This document shows, piece by piece, positions 16,349 to 25,601 of a stretch of 64,000 nucleotides of DNA. The position numbers and the translations under genes are program-made. The stretch spans positions 111,409 through 175,408 of the forward strand of contig JACRNL010000003.1 of the NCBI GenBank assembly GCA_016234935.1. Reading direction: 5' to 3'. Each line of letters opens with the position of its first letter. Positions within the stretch are counted from its first letter, which is position 1. Under the pieces are notes generated by a model. The model was not told the origin of the DNA. It saw only the letters and a list, made by a program, of their open reading frames with translations, and made no database searches. The DNA is from Deltaproteobacteria bacterium. GTDB lineage: Bacteria > Desulfobacterota > GWC2-55-46.

Positions 16349-17650
16349 TCAGTAACAGGTTTTTCTGTTCTGGAGTATGGACGTATCGAAGGGCTGGCAT
16401 TTTACCGTTTCGCCGGCCTTAAAACCGGCCGCGTCCTCGGGAACGATGATGAACGCGTTCGCCCTGACCATGGTGGATATGACGCCGGACCCCTGAGCGT
16501 CAAGCGGCGAGACATGATATCCCTGTCCGGCCGTTTCCATCGCAAGCTCGGCCCGCAGGAATGTCATCCTGCCAGGCTTTATCTTGACGTCTTTGGTAAG
16601 GCGCGCGGCGATTGCGGCGCGGAAGATGTCGTCGCGCCCGGCCATCTTCAGGAGCGCCGGCCTGACGAACTGCTCGAACGCCACCATGGAGGAAATAGGG
16701 TTTCCCGGAAGCCCGAACGCGGGTCTGCCTTTTATAACGCCGAAGGCAAGGGGCTTGCCTGGTTTGAGCGCGACCTTCCAGAAGCGCATATCGGAGCCCA
16801 TGTCTTTTAAAACGTCCTTGACAAAGTCGTAGTCGCCCACTGAAACGCCGCCGGAGGTGATTATGCAGTCGGCCTTTATCCCGGCCTCAAGCCTTTCGCG
16901 CAGGGCCTCTTTCGTGTCCCGCGCTATGCCGAGCTGTCTGTATACGGCCCCGGCCTCGGCCACGAGCGAGCAGATGGCGTAGCCGTTGGAGTTGATTATC
17001 TTGCCCGGTCCCGGTTCTTCATTTATATCCACAAGCTCATCTCCCGTTGAGATGACCGCGATCGTGGGCCTTTTGTAAACCTTTATCTCCGGCGTGCCGA
17101 TAGTGGCGAGCATGCACACCTCGGCAGGGCGGATGAGCGATCCTTTTTTTATGACAAGATCGCCGGCCTTGAAGTCCTCGCCGCCGCGCCTGATGTTTTC
17201 TCCGGGCCTGGCCTTTTGAAGTATGTTGACCGAGCCTGATGAACCCTTCCTTTTCTCCTTCCCTTTCACGGGGGAGGGCAGGGTGGGGGTGTTTGAGGGT
17301 ATATTCGTGTATTCGACCATCACCACGGCCGTTGCCCCGTCCGGCACTGGCGCGCCGGTCATTATGCGAACGGCCTCGCCTGCGCCTACGGCCCCTTTTG
17401 GAACCGCCCCTGCGGGAAGGTCGTAGATGACCTTGAGGGTCACGGGACTGTCGGGCCCTGCCGCGCTGACATCCTCTGCGCGCAGAGCGTAGCCGTCCAT
17501 GGCGGAATTGTCCCACGGCGGGTTTGGCCTTCCGGCGTAGACGTCTTCGTATGAAACCCTGCCCATCGCGCTTAAGATGTCAACGGACTCGGCGGCTAGT
17601 GGCTTAATTTCATTCAGGATGATTTCAAGGGCTTCTTTGACGGATATCAT
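16349..17650 (-). CDS. moeA: molybdopterin molybdenumtransferase, with repeat insert
   Basis: 433 residues. Inserts molybdate into adenylylated molybdopterin. Typical segments: [93 protein letters not shown] and [20 protein letters not shown]. Residues about 115-138 ([20 protein letters not shown]) are not family sequence: they are encoded by a genome repeat whose near copy lies just outside the gene at 17703-17768. The frame is kept and the insert falls in the domain III loop. AGAGGT lies 6-7 bases before the ATG. Confidence 0.94.
   Translation of the reverse strand: MISVKEALEIILNEIKPLAAESVDILSAMGRVSYEDVYAGRPNPPWDNSAMDGYALRAEDVSAAGPDSPVTLKVIYDLPAGAVPKGAVGAGEAVRIMTGAPVPDGATAVVMVEYTNIPSNTPTLPSPVKGKEKRKGSSGSVNILQKARPGENIRRGGEDFKAGDLVIKKGSLIRPAEVCMLATIGTPEIKVYKRPTIAVISTGDELVDINEEPGPGKIINSNGYAICSLVAEAGAVYRQLGIARDTKEALRERLEAGIKADCIITSGGVSVGDYDFVKDVLKDMGSDMRFWKVALKPGKPLAFGVIKGRPAFGLPGNPISSMVAFEQFVRPALLKMAGRDDIFRAAIAARLTKDVKIKPGRMTFLRAELAMETAGQGYHVSPLDAQGSGVISTMVRANAFIIVPEDAAGFKAGETVKCQPFDTSILQNRKTCY
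17236..17298. repeat. family C repeat in frame within moeA
   Basis: CCCTTCCTTTTCTCCTTCCC followed by TTTCACGGGGGAGGGCAGGG and TGGGGGTG. It matches the intergenic copy at 17703-17768 almost base for base and is related to the palindromes at 54410-54530. It encodes the MoeA insert. Confidence 0.85.
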
Positions 17651-17702
17651 TTGATTACCTCTGCCTGTTATAAATTACAGCACGAAAAGGAATAAACAAA
17701 AC

Positions 17703-17768
17703 CCTCTCGCCTGATGACCCCTTCCTTTTCTCCTCTCCCTTTATGGGGGAGGGCAGGGTGGGGGCGCG
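17703..17768. repeat. family C repeat between moeA and mltD
   Basis: CCCTTCCTTTTCTCCTCTCC followed by CTTTATGGGGGAGGGCAGGG and TGGGGGCG. It fills much of the 157-bp gap downstream of the mltD stop and upstream of moeA. Only about 400 bp separates it from the copy inside moeA. Confidence 0.85.
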
Positions 17769-17807
17769 GGTAAGAGGGCTAAGCGGCATTTTTTTAAGGT
17801 GCGGATG

Positions 17808-19385
17808 CTATCCGTGCAGTTCCCAGTGCACGTTAACTACATCGGCGATGTTTTTGCCGTGTTTTTGCTCAGCCGCCCTTACGGGGACGACGATCATCGT
17901 GCCGGGCCTCAGGCGCTTCAAATTCTTTATGTTGTTAAGATACATTATCGGCTGGATGTTCGTGCCGTATAGCCGGGCTATCTTTGATAAGGAGTCCCCG
18001 CGCTTTATCTTATGCTCGCGGAACTTTACCCGCCGTGGCGGAGGTATCTTCCCGATGTTTTCCGCAAACTTCCCGCCGGCGCCCGCAGGCAGCTTTACCT
18101 CGTATTCCGGGTAGTTCGGCGGCGTGAACCAGTGGAGGAGCTCAGGGTTGAGTTTTTTTATCTCATCAAGGGAAACGCCGGACGCCTCGGCGATGACCTT
18201 TAAATCCGTAACGCCTGCGACCTTGACCCTGTCGAACGCAATGCCGCTTGTTTCAGACGGGACCTCGAAGCCGTATTTTGCGGGATCCTTGGCCATCATC
18301 ATGGCGGCAAGGTACTTCGGGACGTAATCGCGGGTTTCTTTCTTAAGCAGCCTTATTTGGCCTCTTTTGGGGGCCATCGCAATCTCCCAGAAGTCCGTCG
18401 TGCCGCGTCTTTTCATGGCTCTCATGATGCGGCCCTCGCCGGCGTTGTACCCGGCCGCGGCAAGATACCATGAGCCGAACCTGTCGTAGAGGTTTTTAAA
18501 GTATCTGGCCGCGGCCCGCGTGGATTTTTCCGGATCCCGTCTTTCGTCTATCCACCAGTCGACGCGCAGCCCGTACATTTTCGCGGTGCCCTTTATGAAC
18601 TGCCACATGCCGACCGCCTTTGCCTTTGACTTTGCGTGCGGCGAAAGGCCGCTTTCTATCAAGGCGATGTAAAAGAGGTCTTCAGGCACGCCCTCTTCGG
18701 CGAGTATGTCGGTTATGATGGGCATGTAGTCGGAGCTTCTTTCGAGCCATCTGGTGAAGTGCTTTCTGCCGCGGCCCTGAAAATACTTGACGTATGCCTC
18801 TACCTTCGGATTGATTACCACCGGCACGTCGGGAAGTCCGTCCTCGGTCCCGGCAGTGACCGTGTCGTCTGCTTCCGCGTCGTCGTCAACGGGGAGAATA
18901 TCGTCGTTGTTAATGATGGCTGCGGCGTCGATGCCGTCATCCGCGCCGTCGATTTCCTGCTCTGCCGCCAGGCCGCCGGTTGTTGTATTTTCGTCTCCCT
19001 GCGGCGCGATGGCGCCGGTTGAGCCGTTTGGCGGCGCCTCCGTCATGGCCGGGGCCCCGGCAGCGTCAGCCGGCGCGGCTTTCTTGGAACCCTTGCCGAG
19101 CCATGAATCCCCGTAGACGCGCGCCAGATCGTTCCACAGGCCCTGTTTAACGGGCGCGGCGGGGAGCGATGACCTCTTGCTTACGGCCTGGGTCTTCTGG
19201 GCGTAGGTATCGGCCGCAGGGATGGTTGCCGGTTTGTCGGCGACCGTTATGGCCGGATCGCCGTCCCTGGGCGCCAGAGGCGTTTGGAGGACGGACGTCT
19301 GCCCTTCGGCATTTGCCGCAATGGTCAGACACGGGAATGTAAGGGTTAAAATGACAAAGGAAAGATATAGGAAGGCTTTTATCAT
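17808..19385 (-). CDS. mltD: LysM-containing lytic murein transglycosylase (MltD type)
   Basis: 525 residues. A signal peptide (to about residue 24), an acidic low-complexity spacer (residues 100-190), a goose-lysozyme-like SLT domain with the catalytic glutamate in FYIALIESGLSPHAKS, then GMWQFIKGTAKMYGL and YLAAAGYNAGEGRI, and one C-terminal LysM (FREHKIKRGDSLSKIARLYG...RPGTMIVVPV). Cleaves peptidoglycan glycan strands in the periplasm. E. coli MltD is a lipoprotein; here no lipobox is clear (FPCLTIAANA). It starts 6 bases after the stop of the upstream B12 radical SAM gene, so probably one transcript. Confidence 0.9.
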   Translation of the reverse strand: MIKAFLYLSFVILTLTFPCLTIAANAEGQTSVLQTPLAPRDGDPAITVADKPATIPAADTYAQKTQAVSKRSSLPAAPVKQGLWNDLARVYGDSWLGKGSKKAAPADAAGAPAMTEAPPNGSTGAIAPQGDENTTTGGLAAEQEIDGADDGIDAAAIINNDDILPVDDDAEADDTVTAGTEDGLPDVPVVINPKVEAYVKYFQGRGRKHFTRWLERSSDYMPIITDILAEEGVPEDLFYIALIESGLSPHAKSKAKAVGMWQFIKGTAKMYGLRVDWWIDERRDPEKSTRAAARYFKNLYDRFGSWYLAAAGYNAGEGRIMRAMKRRGTTDFWEIAMAPKRGQIRLLKKETRDYVPKYLAAMMMAKDPAKYGFEVPSETSGIAFDRVKVAGVTDLKVIAEASGVSLDEIKKLNPELLHWFTPPNYPEYEVKLPAGAGGKFAENIGKIPPPRRVKFREHKIKRGDSLSKIARLYGTNIQPIMYLNNIKNLKRLRPGTMIVVPVRAAEQKHGKNIADVVNVHWELHG

Positions 19386-19391
19386 CCTGTT

Positions 19392-20885
19392 TTAAACAAG
19401 CTCCTTTTTAATGACAGCCCCTGAGAGATGAAGTTCGGCAAATTTTTCCTTGATGTCTTCCGCCGTCTTTTTAGCGGCAAGTTCGATGTTTCTGCCTGCG
19501 TTGGTGATGGTCTTCGTGTATTCAACGAAGTATTCGTTCTTTTTTGACCATTTACGCGATACGTTCCTGCCGTAGGTCTTTAAGGCCACGTTAAAGAGGT
19601 CTAACTTCACGGCCCTTTTGATTATCTGCGGTATGGAATAGAACTCCTTTGTGGCCTGCATAGTCTCGGACTGAAGTTCGTAGTAGCTCATCAGCTTTGG
19701 CTCGAAGACCACGTGGTGCGCGTCATACAGCGACCAGTCCTTGGAGATGATGCGGCCTTCCTTTTCGAGGTCGCTGTAGCACCGCGTGCCGGGCAGGGGA
19801 GTGAGAATAAGGAACTGAACGGTTTCAAGGTTGTTTTTCTTGGCGAACCTGATGGTCTCGTGTATGGTGCCGGTCGTGTCGGTGTCAGCGCCGAAGACGA
19901 ACATGCCGTGTATGCGCGTGCCGTTCTTATGAAGGAGCTTGATGCAGGTTTCGATGTCGTCAAGCGACTGCTTCTTGTTGTAGAGCTTGAGCGTCTCAGG
20001 GTTTATGGATTCAAAGCCGATGTAGACCGTGTTGCATTTTGACCTTTTCATGAGGTCCATAAGCTCCTGGTCCCTGGCGACGTCGACCCGCACCTGCGCC
20101 GTCCAGGGGAAGGTGAGTTTTTTTTCTATCATCGCGCTGAGGAGCTCTTTTGTCCGCTTCTTGTGCGCGATGAAGTTGTCGTCGTAGAAAAAGACCCAGT
20201 CCCCGCCGAAGTTCCTGTGGTTTTCAAGCTCTTTTATTACGTTTTCTTTGTTCCGGAACCTGTACTTCTGGCCGAACATGCCCGTGACGGAGCAGAAGCT
20301 GCAGTCAAACGGGCAGCCCCTTGAGGTCATTATCGGGGTAATGGGAAATTTTTTCAGGCCGTGCGTCTCAAGGCCCTTTATGAGCGTGAAGTCCGGGCAG
20401 GGGAGAGAGTCTACGTTCTTGCAGGTGGCGGTCTCCCTGTTGTGGGTTACGCGGCCTGCGCTGTCCCTGTATGAAAGTCCGGTTATCTGTTCAAGCCCTT
20501 TGCCCGTCTCAACGGCCTTTACGAAGTCAACAATGCAGTCGTCCGCCTCGCCCCTGATGACGAAGTCGCAGTACTGAAGGGCCTCGTCCGGCAGGAACGT
20601 GGCGTGCGGGCCGCCTATGAAAACCGTGACGCCCGCCTGCCTGAGGAGCATCGCTATCTCGTAGGAACGCCTCGCGGTAGCCGTGATGCAGGATATGCCG
20701 ACAAGGTCTGCGGTGAGGACGTCTTTAAGGTCGAGTTCCTCAATGGTCTCGACGCAGCTTAGTACGTTATAACCGTGTTTTTTTAAGATGGTGCCAAGGA
20801 GCACGGTGCCGAGCCGCGGAATGGCCGCGCGGGTAAATACGTGCAGATCCGAAGGTTTTGGCTCTATGAACACAATTTTTTTCAT
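19392..20885 (-). CDS. cobalamin-binding-domain radical SAM enzyme
   Basis: 497 residues. The N-terminal Rossmann-like B12-type domain (KKIVFIEPKPSD...LGTVLLGTILKKHGYNVLS, VGISCITATARRSYEIA, VFIGGPHATFLPDEAL) is followed by a radical SAM barrel with C191-x3-C195-x2-C198 (SRGCPFDCSFCS) and a helical tail of about 100 residues. Class B members methylate unactivated carbons or rearrange rings, in hopanoid, bacteriochlorophyll or lipid chemistry; the substrate here is unknown. An upstream in-frame ATG at 20942 exists, but AAAGGGAACGGA directly precedes 20885 and the fold starts there. It faces the same way as the radical SAM gene at 21056-22768, 170 bp upstream, and mltD follows. Confidence 0.87.
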   Translation of the reverse strand: MKKIVFIEPKPSDLHVFTRAAIPRLGTVLLGTILKKHGYNVLSCVETIEELDLKDVLTADLVGISCITATARRSYEIAMLLRQAGVTVFIGGPHATFLPDEALQYCDFVIRGEADDCIVDFVKAVETGKGLEQITGLSYRDSAGRVTHNRETATCKNVDSLPCPDFTLIKGLETHGLKKFPITPIMTSRGCPFDCSFCSVTGMFGQKYRFRNKENVIKELENHRNFGGDWVFFYDDNFIAHKKRTKELLSAMIEKKLTFPWTAQVRVDVARDQELMDLMKRSKCNTVYIGFESINPETLKLYNKKQSLDDIETCIKLLHKNGTRIHGMFVFGADTDTTGTIHETIRFAKKNNLETVQFLILTPLPGTRCYSDLEKEGRIISKDWSLYDAHHVVFEPKLMSYYELQSETMQATKEFYSIPQIIKRAVKLDLFNVALKTYGRNVSRKWSKKNEYFVEYTKTITNAGRNIELAAKKTAEDIKEKFAELHLSGAVIKKELV

Positions 20886-21055
20886 GTCCGTTCCCTTTCT
20901 GTTTGTGTGCGCCATGTTAAACGCTAATGCCGGATAAGTCAAGGAAAAGGATTGCGCCTGCCTTTCTTGAAAGAAAGGTAAGACCCAGGAACTTTAACTC
21001 CGCATATTTGATATTTGCGATTGTGCTTTGAGTCGTCAGCGCCTCTGTTTCTATC

Positions 21056-22768
21056 TCAGATACCCATCTTCTTTGCGATTAGCTCAAGCTCCTTTGGCCT
21101 GCCTTCAGCCACGATCTGCTCTTTAAGCTTTTCGGGCGAGTGTTTGTATTTGCTTTCCACCGTCTCCCTGTAAACCGGGGCGCCGTTGTAGGCGCAAAAG
21201 GGGTAGAGATGCCCCTTGGGGTCGGGGTAGTGTATGACGCAGCGTTTGACCCTTTCGATGTTAAAGTTGTAGGCGTCCATGAAATGCATGCCCGCTATGA
21301 AGAAGTCGCTGTAAAAGCGCTCCTTCTTCAGGTTCGGATCAACCGTGGTCCTTCTAAGGCTCCTTTCCTGATAGCCTTCGAGGCTCTGCAGGAATTTTTT
21401 AAAGGTCAGGCCCTTTGGGGCCTTCTTTTCGTCAAAATATTTCTGGAGCCTGTAGAGTATCTTCACCTTGGATACAAGGTCGAAGCCTGATGGTTTCACC
21501 TCTCTTGAAAGCTGTATCAGCTCCTTCATGAACGGTTTCATGTCGAGGAACTCGCTGACCGGTTTTACAGAGCCGTCTTCGCCGATATAGAAGTATGCCC
21601 CCTGCGAGCAGTGCGGGTGGAGGGTAAGCGCGAAGCTCGGCTTGCCGCTTAGCGATGACGCGAGCTTTGACAGGGCCGTGGTGCAGCCTATCGGGAACCA
21701 GTCACGCATGGCCTGCATCCAGCCGGTCTGGCGCTCTATATCAAAGGCCAGGTCGGCAAGGGTGTAGCGCCTCTCCAGACGGTGGCTCTGGCTGAACCTT
21801 CCGACGAAGGAGACGGGCTGGAAGGCGATGCCGCTTATGACGTCGTTGTTCTTCACGGCGAACTTGACTATGTCGCCTACCTGATGGTCGTTGAAGCCCT
21901 TGACGAGCGTTGCAACGAGGACTACGCCTATGCGGTTCTTTCTGCAGTTTTCTATGGCTTTTATTTTGTATTCCATCAGCGGCAACGCGCGGGTCTTTTT
22001 GTACACGTCGTCGGTAACGCCGTCGAACTGGAGGTAGAGGTTCTCTACGCCCGCCTCCTTGGCGGCCTGCGCGAATTCGGGCTCCGCCATCCTGATGCCG
22101 TTGGTGTTTACCTGGATGTATTGAAAGCCCATCTGTGACGCCCGTCTGATTATCTCAAGGAAGTCCGGCCTGACGGTCGGCTCTCCGCCTGAGAACTGCA
22201 CCATGTTCGCGCGAACGGGTTTCTGATTGACAAGACACTGGAGCATGGACATGACGTCGTCAAACGGAGGCTCGTAGAGGTAGCCCGCCGCGTTGGCGTT
22301 GGCAAAGCACACGGGACAGGTCATGTTGCACCTGTTGGTGAGGTCTATTATGGGCAGTCCGCTATGGCTTGTGTGCATGTTGCAAAGGCCGCACTGTTTG
22401 GGGCACACGGTGGCCTTCTTAATCGGAGGGTCTTCAATCCCCCTGCCGTCGCCGAACCAGAACTCCTCGCACCTGTGGTAGAGGTTCACGTCGCCGTAGG
22501 CGATGTCTTTGAACTCTCCGTGGTCTTTGCAGGTCTTTTTTATCCAGACCTTGCCGTCTTCCGGATAAAGCGTGGCGTTGATGATTTCCATGCATTCGGG
22601 GCAGACGGACTCGATTTCCTTGGGCAGGCCGTATGTGATGGGTTCTATCGCGGTGCCTGAGTAGGTTGTTTCCGGTTCGTCCGCAAGCTCAGGGAGTGAT
22701 TGTCCCGCGAGGGGAGGCTCATGCCGCGGTTCATCGTTGGATTTAAAAAAACGTTTGATCAGGTTCAT
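21056..22768 (-). CDS. radical SAM enzyme of the Tes/MJ0619 type
   Basis: 570 residues. The N-terminal ribbon has C56-x2-C59 and C80-x2-HG; a three-cysteine cluster follows (C122, C126, C129: VCPKQCGLC), then the radical SAM triad C147-x3-C151-x2-C154 (NRCNMTCPVCFA), FSGGEPTVRPDFLEI and NTNGIRM. This arrangement is shared by the archaeal tetraether lipid synthase (MJ0619/Tes) and its bacterial relatives, some annotated as pterin methyltransferases. A membrane-lipid C-C coupling or other methyl/alkyl chemistry is therefore possible; the exact reaction is inference. GTGGAGG lies 7 bases before the ATG. The neighbouring B12 radical SAM gene downstream strengthens a lipid- or methyl-transfer theme. 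Confidence 0.8.
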   Translation of the reverse strand: MNLIKRFFKSNDEPRHEPPLAGQSLPELADEPETTYSGTAIEPITYGLPKEIESVCPECMEIINATLYPEDGKVWIKKTCKDHGEFKDIAYGDVNLYHRCEEFWFGDGRGIEDPPIKKATVCPKQCGLCNMHTSHSGLPIIDLTNRCNMTCPVCFANANAAGYLYEPPFDDVMSMLQCLVNQKPVRANMVQFSGGEPTVRPDFLEIIRRASQMGFQYIQVNTNGIRMAEPEFAQAAKEAGVENLYLQFDGVTDDVYKKTRALPLMEYKIKAIENCRKNRIGVVLVATLVKGFNDHQVGDIVKFAVKNNDVISGIAFQPVSFVGRFSQSHRLERRYTLADLAFDIERQTGWMQAMRDWFPIGCTTALSKLASSLSGKPSFALTLHPHCSQGAYFYIGEDGSVKPVSEFLDMKPFMKELIQLSREVKPSGFDLVSKVKILYRLQKYFDEKKAPKGLTFKKFLQSLEGYQERSLRRTTVDPNLKKERFYSDFFIAGMHFMDAYNFNIERVKRCVIHYPDPKGHLYPFCAYNGAPVYRETVESKYKHSPEKLKEQIVAEGRPKELELIAKKMGI

Positions 22769-23203
22769 GCTGAAACCTCCACGTTCGTTTTTTAATCTAT
22801 TGATGGTATCCCGGCAATATAAGGTTTCCTTCAGGAATTATACCGCCGGAATAATGCCATGTGAGTGTTGTAACATTATAATTAAAACTTTCCGGTTAGG
22901 CAAGTGTGAATTTCATCAGGGGATTTTAAAATATGGCTGTGCGCGGCGCGAGGCTGTACTCTTACCTCGCCGTAATCATGCAACAGCTCGGCAAAACAGC
23001 GGATTGCGTCTAATGAGGATACGTAACGCTGAAAAACACCCTGGTTTTTCTCTCAGGCGCCTATCTTCGTAATTTGAACGCAGGAGTTCGCGCATGCTTG
23101 GAAGGGATAGTATTTTTTAACTGCGAGTCTGTTGGTTGGGGCTGAGGCGTAGGGTGGGCACAGCCCACCATTTACATAGGTGGACGATGCCCACCCTGCA
23201 AGC
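22769..23203. other. 435-bp intergenic region
   Basis: No convincing gene on either strand. Upstream of the minus-strand radical SAM gene there is a TATAAT (minus strand, near 22840). Around 23150-23205 there is a short inverted repeat, GTAGGGTGGGCACAGCCCAC with GATGCCCACCCTGC, of a type common between genes. The middle (22930-23100) has no feature I recognise. Confidence 0.5.
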
Positions 23204-24100
23204 TTACAGGCGGCTCAGGAGATACTCCGCGTTGTATTTGAGGAGCGCGTATGCCTCCGGTGCAAGGCCTTTTTCGTTTTGCGCCTCGACCTCGCTTATG
23301 AATGCGGCAAGGAGATTTTTGGCTGTTTTTATGTCGTTTGCAGCGAGTTTTTTCTTTGCGTTATCAAGCTTGGCGTCAAGGCTTGTCACAAGGCCGGAGT
23401 TTTTTATCCATCCGAGCAAAAAGGCCTTATGTTTTAGTGCGATGATGCGGTCAATAAATCCCACAGCGCTGAATACCGCAGGCGGCGCCACGGGGCCGAC
23501 GGTGGTGAACTTATAGACAAGGCTGCTACGCAGAGTGTCAGTCAGCTCTATGTTCTCTTCGTATTCAGGCGGCAGGCTGTCGTAGTCGATGTACGGTATT
23601 ATTATGCCTTCCCTTATGCCAGGCAGGCCGTAGGATTTGATGGAAGGACCTGTCAGGCTGTTGCCCGGTGAGAGGAGGGCGCTTTCCGCATTGCTTGCCC
23701 AAGTAGCCTTGCCGTTGGGGCCGAGTCCACATCCCCATATAGTCATGCTGGTGCTGGGTAGCACAAAGCCGTAAGGGCCGTCCATGCCGACTGGAACCAT
23801 CTGAAAGCGAGCAAGGTTATAGTTTGATGGATCTTCATCATAGCATTGGCCATTAACAAGTCCGTCGCTCCTCAAGTCTGCATCCCCCTGCCCCTTGCTG
23901 ATATCTATTTCAAAGTGACGTATTTGATTTGTATTCACCGGCGGGTTATAAATCTCATAGTTGTACGTGTAGATGCCTGTTACGGTGTCAAAGGACATGT
24001 TTGCAGATACCGTAACATCCTTCAATGGAGTTGGCATATAGGCAATGGCTGAAGAGGCGGAGGCAATTACCATCAGAGCTGCTAAAAGGAATTTTTTCAT
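23204..24100 (-). CDS. secreted protein with C-terminal FIMAH-like domain
   Basis: 298 residues from the preferred ATG at 24100 (GAAGGTGG just before it, then signal peptide MKKFLLAALMVIASASSAIA); an in-frame ATG at 24187 lacks these. The middle is beta-rich (ANMSFDTVTGIYTYNYEIYN...IRHFEIDISKGQGDADL). The last 60 residues are a helical hairpin (SLDAKLDNAKKKLAANDIKTAKNLLAAFISEVEAQ) resembling FIMAH/FIVAR-type modules of exported proteins. The function is not known. It begins 17 bp after the stop of the secreted peptidase-like gene upstream, so they are likely one operon. Confidence 0.75.
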   Translation of the reverse strand: MKKFLLAALMVIASASSAIAYMPTPLKDVTVSANMSFDTVTGIYTYNYEIYNPPVNTNQIRHFEIDISKGQGDADLRSDGLVNGQCYDEDPSNYNLARFQMVPVGMDGPYGFVLPSTSMTIWGCGLGPNGKATWASNAESALLSPGNSLTGPSIKSYGLPGIREGIIIPYIDYDSLPPEYEENIELTDTLRSSLVYKFTTVGPVAPPAVFSAVGFIDRIIALKHKAFLLGWIKNSGLVTSLDAKLDNAKKKLAANDIKTAKNLLAAFISEVEAQNEKGLAPEAYALLKYNAEYLLSRL

Positions 24101-24116
24101 TTTACCACCTTCATAG

Positions 24117-25199
24117 TTAAGGGAATTCGCAGTGTATGCTGGCTTCCGGCGCAATTTTACCATTATAGAAATTGCATATTTTTTCAATAAAAATCTTATT
24201 TACTTTAATAGATCCATTTACTGTAACCCCATTATTGTTAAGGCAAATCGCTGTCGAGCCGGAGGCTGCGACTTTAGCGCATGTGTCTATGTCAACGCTC
24301 GTGCCTTTTCTGTGTAAACTGTGAGGAGATGCCCAGGTCGCTTTCCAGTCAAAAAGCCCGCCCCATTCAAGGCTCATGTCGTTTATCCCGAGCGTTGCCC
24401 CGGTCTTCTTGTAGTAATCATACGCCATCATCCCCGCCCTCGCTAATGTCGCCGGCGTGCCGTAGTGGTTGTTCGGGTGCGTGCTTGTTTGTCCGGTGAG
24501 GCTCCAGTATCCTTGATCATTGGCTGTAAGTGCAATCAGCCCGGGCACCTGCACATTTACGGTCGTCCCGTTCACGGCCTTGTCGTTGACCTCGGCAAGT
24601 ATCTTTTCCGTCCCTGAGAATGCGCCGCTCGTGTAATCCGCATATTGCGTTCCGGCAGCCCCCGCCGGGAATGAAAACGTATCAGGGGTCAAACTCCCCT
24701 TAGGCCTGCTGCCGTAATGGCTGTGCCCGCCCGAACCGGCAACCGGCGCTGTTCTGAGCTTCACAGCGCAGCCACCGGCAGGCGCGGCTTTATTTAAAAC
24801 AACGGAAATCCTTGACGTGGGCGGCTGGTTTCCATTCATCTGAGGCAATATAGTGGACGGGGATGCGCTTATCGCCACATCGCACGCCACTATGGTCTTG
24901 ACCCAGCCGCTTACGTCGGCGCACCCGTTGTCTCTGTTGCGGCAGGTGCAGAGTATGTAATCGGCCCCGCATGTGCAGAAGGTCTCGGTGTAGTTGCAGG
25001 GGCTCCCGATGGCGCTGTGGCGCATTGTCCCTAAGCCCGAAAAAGTCCATGTGCTGGAACCGGGATAGGTGCAGGTAGTCGAAAATTCCATGGAGCTGGT
25101 ACCATCATGCTTAGGGTAATTGTAATAGCTGTTGCCGCAGCCGACCGTAACGATAGTGTCGCCTTGAGCAGCGGGGACGCTGATGAGGATGTACGCCAA
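24117..25199 (-). CDS. secreted LAS-type metallopeptidase-like protein, start unclear
   Basis: About 360 residues. The N-terminal half is Cys-rich (C21, CTY, CTCG, CTCRNRDNGC) and beta-like. The C-terminal part shows HRKGTSVD (H-x6-D) and a final IHCEFP, the zinc-ligand spacing of LAS peptidases (D,D-carboxypeptidase/MepA type), preceded by WGGLFDWKATWASPHS. A role in cleaving peptidoglycan or other peptides is inferred. The only usable start is TTG at 25199. The frame stays open upstream and encodes GRSLTLTLLTFLAYILISVPAAQG, a better signal peptide, but without ATG/GTG/TTG, so the 5' end may be altered. Confidence 0.65.
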   Translation of the reverse strand: MAYILISVPAAQGDTIVTVGCGNSYYNYPKHDGTSSMEFSTTCTYPGSSTWTFSGLGTMRHSAIGSPCNYTETFCTCGADYILCTCRNRDNGCADVSGWVKTIVACDVAISASPSTILPQMNGNQPPTSRISVVLNKAAPAGGCAVKLRTAPVAGSGGHSHYGSRPKGSLTPDTFSFPAGAAGTQYADYTSGAFSGTEKILAEVNDKAVNGTTVNVQVPGLIALTANDQGYWSLTGQTSTHPNNHYGTPATLARAGMMAYDYYKKTGATLGINDMSLEWGGLFDWKATWASPHSLHRKGTSVDIDTCAKVAASGSTAICLNNNGVTVNGSIKVNKIFIEKICNFYNGKIAPEASIHCEFP

Positions 25200-25601
25200 G
25201 AATGTCAGGAGAGTAAGAGTCAGTGAACGGCCGCTCGCCGCAACCCCGCCGCTAAAACGGCGCGGAATATATCTCTGGAGGATGTACCGGCGAAGCGTAC
25301 TGCGGCAGTGAACCGTGGGGGGGGGGCATGAAGGCCTCCGTACTTTTAGGTCATGAAACGTGAAGAAGCTCCGGATTGAGCTTCTGTTCGTTTGATTCGA
25401 ACCTGTGGCGTCATCGGCATTACACGCTGCTCAAAGACCCATATTGAAGAATTGAAAAATATACAAGCCTGCTTACATGCGCCCATATTGATAGTTTAAA
25501 TACCGTTTGTCAAGGACTTTAATTGCCGCTTTGCAGAGTTTAGCAAAGGGCGGTGAGGTTTGGTCTTGCGCGGCGTTTGCGTCCGTGGCAGCGGCGCGGG
25601 G
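25200..25601. other. 402-bp intergenic region
   Basis: No gene seen. It contains a run of ten or so G residues near 25317-25327, CCGCCG/CGGCG-rich palindromic sequence near 25230-25300 next to the unclear 5' end of the secreted peptidase gene, and an AT-richer stretch (25440-25520) that could hold promoters. No terminator was found for uvrA, whose stop is at 25602. Confidence 0.45.

Noticed and set aside
22830..22860. Sigma-54 promoter for the Tes-like gene (minus strand, TGGCATTATTCCGGCG)
   Set aside because: Spacing fits but the -12 lacks TTGC and a TATAAT overlaps; too weak to call.
23136..23516. Plus-strand ORF of 126 codons opposite the FIMAH protein
   Set aside because: Shadow of the minus-strand gene, lacking family features; it begins in a GGTGGGCA repeat.
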